Below are positions 5,473 through 8,492 of a stretch of DNA of 8,492 bases, piece after piece. Origin of the DNA: Candidatus Sumerlaeota bacterium (GTDB lineage: Bacteria > Sumerlaeota > Sumerlaeia > MWCT01); the NCBI GenBank assembly GCA_026398545.1, contig JAPLSR010000183.1, positions 1-8,492 on the forward strand. The letters are read 5' to 3'. The notes below the pieces were generated by a model. It was given only the letters and a program-made list of their open reading frames with translations. It had not been told where the DNA came from and searched no databases. Within the stretch, counting starts at the first letter, position 1. Every line of letters starts with the position of its first letter. Both the position numbers and the translations under genes were made by a program.

Positions 5473-7842
5473 CTATCTTTTAATCAGCATCCAGTCGCTT
5501 GTGGTCGTGGCGGGTGGTAAAAACTGCCCCGTGACGGAGCGTGCCCCGACCATATTTACAACCGCAGGATTGTCCGTCCCTGTCAGGTCGCCCGACCAAT
5601 TGACAAAATGATAACCGTCGTGCTGACCCGGTGTGTTTGACATTCCAACAGCAAGGATATTCACATTCGCACCCTCATCATACCAACCGTCCGCGGGAGT
5701 GGTAGTTCCATCCAAATAAATATACCCGCTTCCGGGCGGATTTGCCGAAGTGAGCAATTGATACTGGGTTTTCCAGTTCCAGGTCAATGTTGAGGGCTGG
5801 TTAATCGTAAAAGATGCCGAGCTGCCACTCCCGCTGGATGGGGTGAATCCTGTCCCGGTCCAGCCCGTGCAGACATATCGCTTGCCGGGCGGTTCATCTA
5901 CAATTGAACTGGCGATGGAGGCGCTTACAATGGTTCCTGAGGTATAATCATGACCTCCAACGGTTGGTGTGGGCGAATCATAAGCGGAACTGACCGTCAG
6001 GGTATGTTGTGTAAAGTCAAAATTGAGCGTTGTTAATTCCCCGGCAGTGATGTTAAAGGAACGCGTCAAGGTGTTGCTGTTATGCGTGACGCTTGCATTG
6101 AAACCGCTCCCCGGATTCAATTTGAGGAAGGCGTAAAATCCAGTTCCGTCAGTCTTGATTGTCCCTGTGGCGCCGTTGGAAAGAGTAACTGTCTTTCCAT
6201 CGAGGACGCCGCCGGCATCCCTGACCGTGCCACGCAGAATTCCCTGTGCAGGATTGGATATCCATGATGGATTGGGCGGATTCCGGCGCTGATTATAGCA
6301 GTCATAGCGAAGGGTGTTCCAGAAATCGCTGGCGGGTGCGCCCTCATCATTGGTTCCCTGATAAGCATAAATGTTGGTGCCGCAGATTCCGCTTATATCC
6401 AGGGCGTAAAATAGCTGGGTAATGCTGTTGTGGATGCTGTTCATGTAAGAACCGTGACCATTAACAGCGAAGCGTCCCGCCCGCGTGGAGGCGAGGAAAT
6501 TCGCCCAGTTGCGATAATCTGTCGCCTGACCGGAATTATCCTCATTCTTGTAATTCATAAGGACATTCATATCCAGAAGTCCCTCACTCATAAAACCGGG
6601 CCAGTCCTGAAAGACCCCCGCATAAGCGGATGTGGTGGTAAAATTGCCATAATATCCGCCCCACTGGATTGTGGCGGCGGACAGCAGGCAGTCCCATTTG
6701 ATTCCCTTGACGGTGGCGTAAACCTTCCGTCCCATCTGCCGAATCTGGTCGCGGCGGAAATTGCAAAAATCAGAATCATTTGTAGCCGGCTGACCGCTCT
6801 TGCTATACAGGGTGTTAAACCGGCTGATGGCTGTCGGATTATAACCCCAGCTGGTGCCGGGATAACGAAAATAATCAAAATGAACACCATCCACATCATA
6901 ATTCTCCACAATCTCTTTAACCACATCCACAATATAATCCGTAACACCCGGAACGCCGGGGTCGATATACCAGGAGCCGTCGGAAGTGGAGCCCGTGTTC
7001 GTCTGTCCCCGCCATTCAGGATGCTCATTCCAGACATGGCTGGAGGGCGGGGTGCCCTGACTATCTGTCCAGACGCGATACGGGACAATCCATGTATGAA
7101 CCTGTATGTATTGCTTGCCGCCGGAGGTGTCGTGCGCCTTTTGAATTATATCGGCGAGCGGGTCGGCATAGCCGGGGTCAATATTTGATGCGCGGGGCTC
7201 TGTGGCGCTCTGATAATAGGCGTCGCCGGTCTTGCGCACCTCGACAAAAACAGCATTCATATTATTCTGCCGGGCGGTGTTTATCATCGACGTGGTTTCG
7301 GAAGCGCTGAGAAAGCCCGAACCCCAGGAGTTAACCCACATCGCCTGATACAGGTCGCCGTAAGTAGTCCCCTGCCGGACGCATTTAATGGCGTCAGCCA
7401 TGACTGCCTTGCCTGCGATGGAGGCTTTATTGGTAATATTCACCCAGCCCCCTGTTGCGGGAAAGGTGAACGTCCCAAGCGAAACCCAGCTGGAGCCATT
7501 TGTGGTCTGGTCAATATAAACAGTGCTCGTCCCCCCTGAATGATTGATAATATATTGGGCGTCGGTGGGGCGGTTGGAACCCTGCACATACCATGTGGAT
7601 ACGTCATAAGTCCCGCCGGAGCTGAAACTGAGCGTAAATGTTGCAATGGCGGTTGGGTCGCCGGTCACCGTGTTTACATATCCATAATTGATGCAATGAT
7701 AACCGGCAGAAGTGCCCGGCGACCAGGTACCCGATGCGGAAAAATAATTAGATTGATTGTCAATAATGACCGTTTCTGCGAAAACACCTGCAGTCAGTGA
7801 GAAAATAATAAGAGTAATGATAGAAATCCATTTCTCAAACAT
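5473..7842 (-). CDS. Secreted GHL10 (DUF187) glycoside hydrolase-like protein with golvesin-like N-domain
   Basis: The protein has 789 residues. A signal peptide covers 1-22 (hydrophobic core, then AGVFA before ETV). Residues about 23-165 resemble a golvesin/xanthan-lyase C-terminal-like beta domain (IDNQS at the start, then YDVSTWYVQGSN, and a YIDQTTNGSSWVSLGTF strand pattern). Residues about 170-520 are a GHL10/DUF187 TIM barrel, with AMWVNSW, NMNAVFVEVR, IQVHTWIVPYRVW and YDVDGVHFDYFRYP (315-328). The last of these holds acidic residues at the usual active-site strand. A carboxypeptidase-regulatory-like domain follows (about 535-610), then two glycine- and tryptophan-rich bacterial surface repeats (about 612-780, with GWTGTGF and NWSGDLTG). 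It probably acts on an envelope or extracellular polysaccharide; the substrate is unknown. An in-frame TTG at 7848 is only 2 bases from the ribosome binding site, so the ATG at 7842 is preferred. Confidence 0.85.
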   Translation of the reverse strand: MFEKWISIITLIIFSLTAGVFAETVIIDNQSNYFSASGTWSPGTSAGYHCINYGYVNTVTGDPTAIATFTLSFSSGGTYDVSTWYVQGSNRPTDAQYIINHSGGTSTVYIDQTTNGSSWVSLGTFTFPATGGWVNITNKASIAGKAVMADAIKCVRQGTTYGDLYQAMWVNSWGSGFLSASETTSMINTARQNNMNAVFVEVRKTGDAYYQSATEPRASNIDPGYADPLADIIQKAHDTSGGKQYIQVHTWIVPYRVWTDSQGTPPSSHVWNEHPEWRGQTNTGSTSDGSWYIDPGVPGVTDYIVDVVKEIVENYDVDGVHFDYFRYPGTSWGYNPTAISRFNTLYSKSGQPATNDSDFCNFRRDQIRQMGRKVYATVKGIKWDCLLSAATIQWGGYYGNFTTTSAYAGVFQDWPGFMSEGLLDMNVLMNYKNEDNSGQATDYRNWANFLASTRAGRFAVNGHGSYMNSIHNSITQLFYALDISGICGTNIYAYQGTNDEGAPASDFWNTLRYDCYNQRRNPPNPSWISNPAQGILRGTVRDAGGVLDGKTVTLSNGATGTIKTDGTGFYAFLKLNPGSGFNASVTHNSNTLTRSFNITAGELTTLNFDFTQHTLTVSSAYDSPTPTVGGHDYTSGTIVSASIASSIVDEPPGKRYVCTGWTGTGFTPSSGSGSSASFTINQPSTLTWNWKTQYQLLTSANPPGSGYIYLDGTTTPADGWYDEGANVNILAVGMSNTPGQHDGYHFVNWSGDLTGTDNPAVVNMVGARSVTGQFLPPATTTSDWMLIKR

Positions 7843-7850
7843 TCCCAAAA

Positions 7851-7857
7851 TTCCTTT
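7851..7857 (-). promoter_or_regulatory. Ribosome binding site deciding the GHL10 start
   Basis: The minus strand reads AAAGGAA here, 8 bases before the ATG at 7842-7840 and only 2 before the in-frame TTG at 7848. The spacing favours the ATG and makes the protein start MFEKWIS. Confidence 0.7.
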
Positions 7858-7879
7858 CTCAGAAATACAAAAATACTCA

Positions 7880-7906
7880 CTTATAGAATATATATATTTT
7901 CAACAA
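7880..7906 (-). promoter_or_regulatory. Possible promoter of the GHL10 gene (weak)
   Basis: On the minus strand TTGTTG (7906-7901) and TATAAG (7885-7880) are separated by 15 bases, shorter than the ideal 17, in very AT-rich DNA about 40 bases before the start codon. AT-richness alone produces such matches often, so this is only a candidate. Confidence 0.25.
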
Positions 7907-7944
7907 TTATTCTGCTGAAAAATTTCGCCCGATGAGATAAAAAG

Positions 7945-7967
7945 AAGGATTTTTTATTAAAAACCTT
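7945..7967 (+). promoter_or_regulatory. AT-rich imperfect inverted repeat in the divergent spacer
   Basis: AAGG (7945-7948) pairs with CCTT (7964-7967), and a T-run (7950-7955) pairs with an A-run (7959-7963), with one unpaired A and a short loop. It overlaps the candidate -35 box at 7966. It could be an operator or a weak hairpin; its low GC makes it unlikely to be a strong RNA structure. Confidence 0.3.
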
Positions 7968-7995
7968 GACTGATTAAATACACAAATAGAAATAT
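7966..7995 (+). promoter_or_regulatory. Possible promoter of the amidase-like gene (weak)
   Basis: TTGACT (7966-7971) is a good -35 match, and AAATAT (7990-7995) is a fair -10 match at 18 bases spacing. It lies about 95 bases before the ATG. The 247-base divergent spacer 7843-8089 is strongly AT-rich, and besides this and the repeats below I see no other gene or RNA in it. Confidence 0.3.
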
Positions 7996-8031
7996 TATTG
8001 GAAGTAAAGTTTGATAAGATTGCACGAATTG

Positions 8032-8058
8032 AATCTTGTTAATCATGTAAATCATGTC
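8032..8058 (+). repeat. Three tandem 9-base repeats, consensus AATCATGTA
   Basis: Units start at 8032, 8041 and 8050. The last two differ only in the final base, and the first differs at two positions. The array lies in the probable 5' leader of the amidase-like gene and ends 15 bases before its ribosome binding site. Similar AATC-TGT tandem units recur, from memory, in spacers of many bacterial genomes. Confidence 0.7.
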
Positions 8059-8089
8059 TATTAAAAACTGAAAAAGGGGACATCGCACG

Positions 8090-8492
8090 ATGAAAAAATT
8101 TCATATTATTCCGGTTTGCGCCGCACTGACATTGATATTAACCTGCTCACTGACCCCTGAGGCGCCCTGCGGGGAAACCTTTCTCCAGTCTCTCCAGGGC
8201 TGGCGCATCTTTATCGACTCTGGAACAGGCAATGAATTGTCTAAAATCCCATTTGTGGAAAAAACAAAGGACACAAATGATGTCACCGAAGCGGATATCA
8301 ATATGAGGGTGGCGCTCTTCCTTGCCGACTTTTTCAAAAAAGCGGGGGCTGAAATCCTTCTCTCCCGCGAACCCGCTCAACCCCTCCCCAAACTCGATGA
8401 ACGCCTCAAAAAGGCTGATGAATTCAAGGCGAACCTGATTCTATCTATCAACCATGATAGAGAGAAAAATCCAAAGGTGAATTACGTGAATG
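8090..8492 (+). CDS. Exported Amidase_3-like protein, zinc site degenerate, 3' end outside window
   Basis: The first 134 residues are visible. The N-terminus is a signal peptide (MKKF, then a hydrophobic stretch at about 6-19); Cys19 after ILT is a poor lipobox, so lipidation is doubtful. Residues 38-123 follow the N-acetylmuramoyl-L-alanine amidase (Amidase_3) pattern: WRIFIDSGTGN, then TEADINMRVALFLADFFKKAGAEILLSRE, then a helix and ANLILSINHD. Active members have IDPGHGG, a conserved Glu, and SIHxN, giving His-Glu-His for zinc. Here the first His is Thr46, Glu67 is kept, and the second His position is Asn121 with a His one residue later (His122). The protein may therefore bind metal differently or be a non-catalytic cell-wall binding or regulatory relative. 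AAGGGGA at 8074-8080 lies 9 bases before the ATG. It is divergent from the GHL10 gene, so shared control is possible. Confidence 0.7.
   Translation, partial: MKKFHIIPVCAALTLILTCSLTPEAPCGETFLQSLQGWRIFIDSGTGNELSKIPFVEKTKDTNDVTEADINMRVALFLADFFKKAGAEILLSREPAQPLPKLDERLKKADEFKANLILSINHDREKNPKVNYVN

Noticed and set aside
6430..7188. 252-residue open frame on the plus strand opposite the GHL10 gene
   Set aside because: It is opposite a well-supported GHL10 domain, has no convincing ribosome binding site, and its product resembles no family.
354..8089. CRISPR array
   Set aside because: The repeats are 7 to 9 bases, tandem and without unique spacers of constant length, and no cas gene is present.

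Overview
The window carries the 3' end of a bacterial microcompartment (BMC) operon on the plus strand (about 1-4385), followed by a two-gene minus-strand block for envelope or carbohydrate functions (4411-7842) and the start of a divergent plus-strand gene (8090 to the window edge). Signal peptides, a GHL10/DUF187 glycoside hydrolase with a golvesin-like domain, and an acetate kinase of the 'HLGGSSS' type (a variant I associate with planctomycete-like sequences) suggest an uncultured Gram-negative lineage near the PVC, Sumerlaeota, Hydrogenedentota or Omnitrophota groups. This placement is an inference and is weak. By eye the left half is more GC-rich than the right, and the 7843-8089 spacer is clearly AT-rich.

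BMC segment: the genes run in the order CoA-acylating aldehyde dehydrogenase (3' end only), PduL phosphotransacylase, acetate/propionate kinase, PduS-like Fe-S flavoprotein and PduT-like BMC-T shell protein. Together they make the core of a fermentative microcompartment. Aldehyde is oxidised to acyl-CoA, PduL turns this into acyl-phosphate and recycles CoA, and the kinase makes ATP plus the free acid. PduS with the Fe-S shell protein PduT can move electrons through the shell. The signature enzyme that makes the aldehyde, and the other shell genes, must lie upstream, so the BMC substrate cannot be named from this window.

Non-BMC segment: a secreted 789-residue GHL10 protein and a GT-C/GT87-like membrane protein lie in tandem on the minus strand. 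Divergent from them is an exported Amidase_3-like protein in which two of the three usual zinc ligands are replaced.

The most unusual non-coding signal is that five of the six intergenic spacers hold short tandem repeats with a period of 7 to 9 bases, from four unrelated sequence families. One family (CTCTGTG) appears just upstream of the ribosome binding sites of both pduL and the kinase gene. The second site is an inverted pair that can fold into a hairpin, and its left arm is also a perfect 24-base complement of the first site across pduL. I did not find a clearly new multi-gene system; the strongest leads are the repeat elements and the degenerate amidase.
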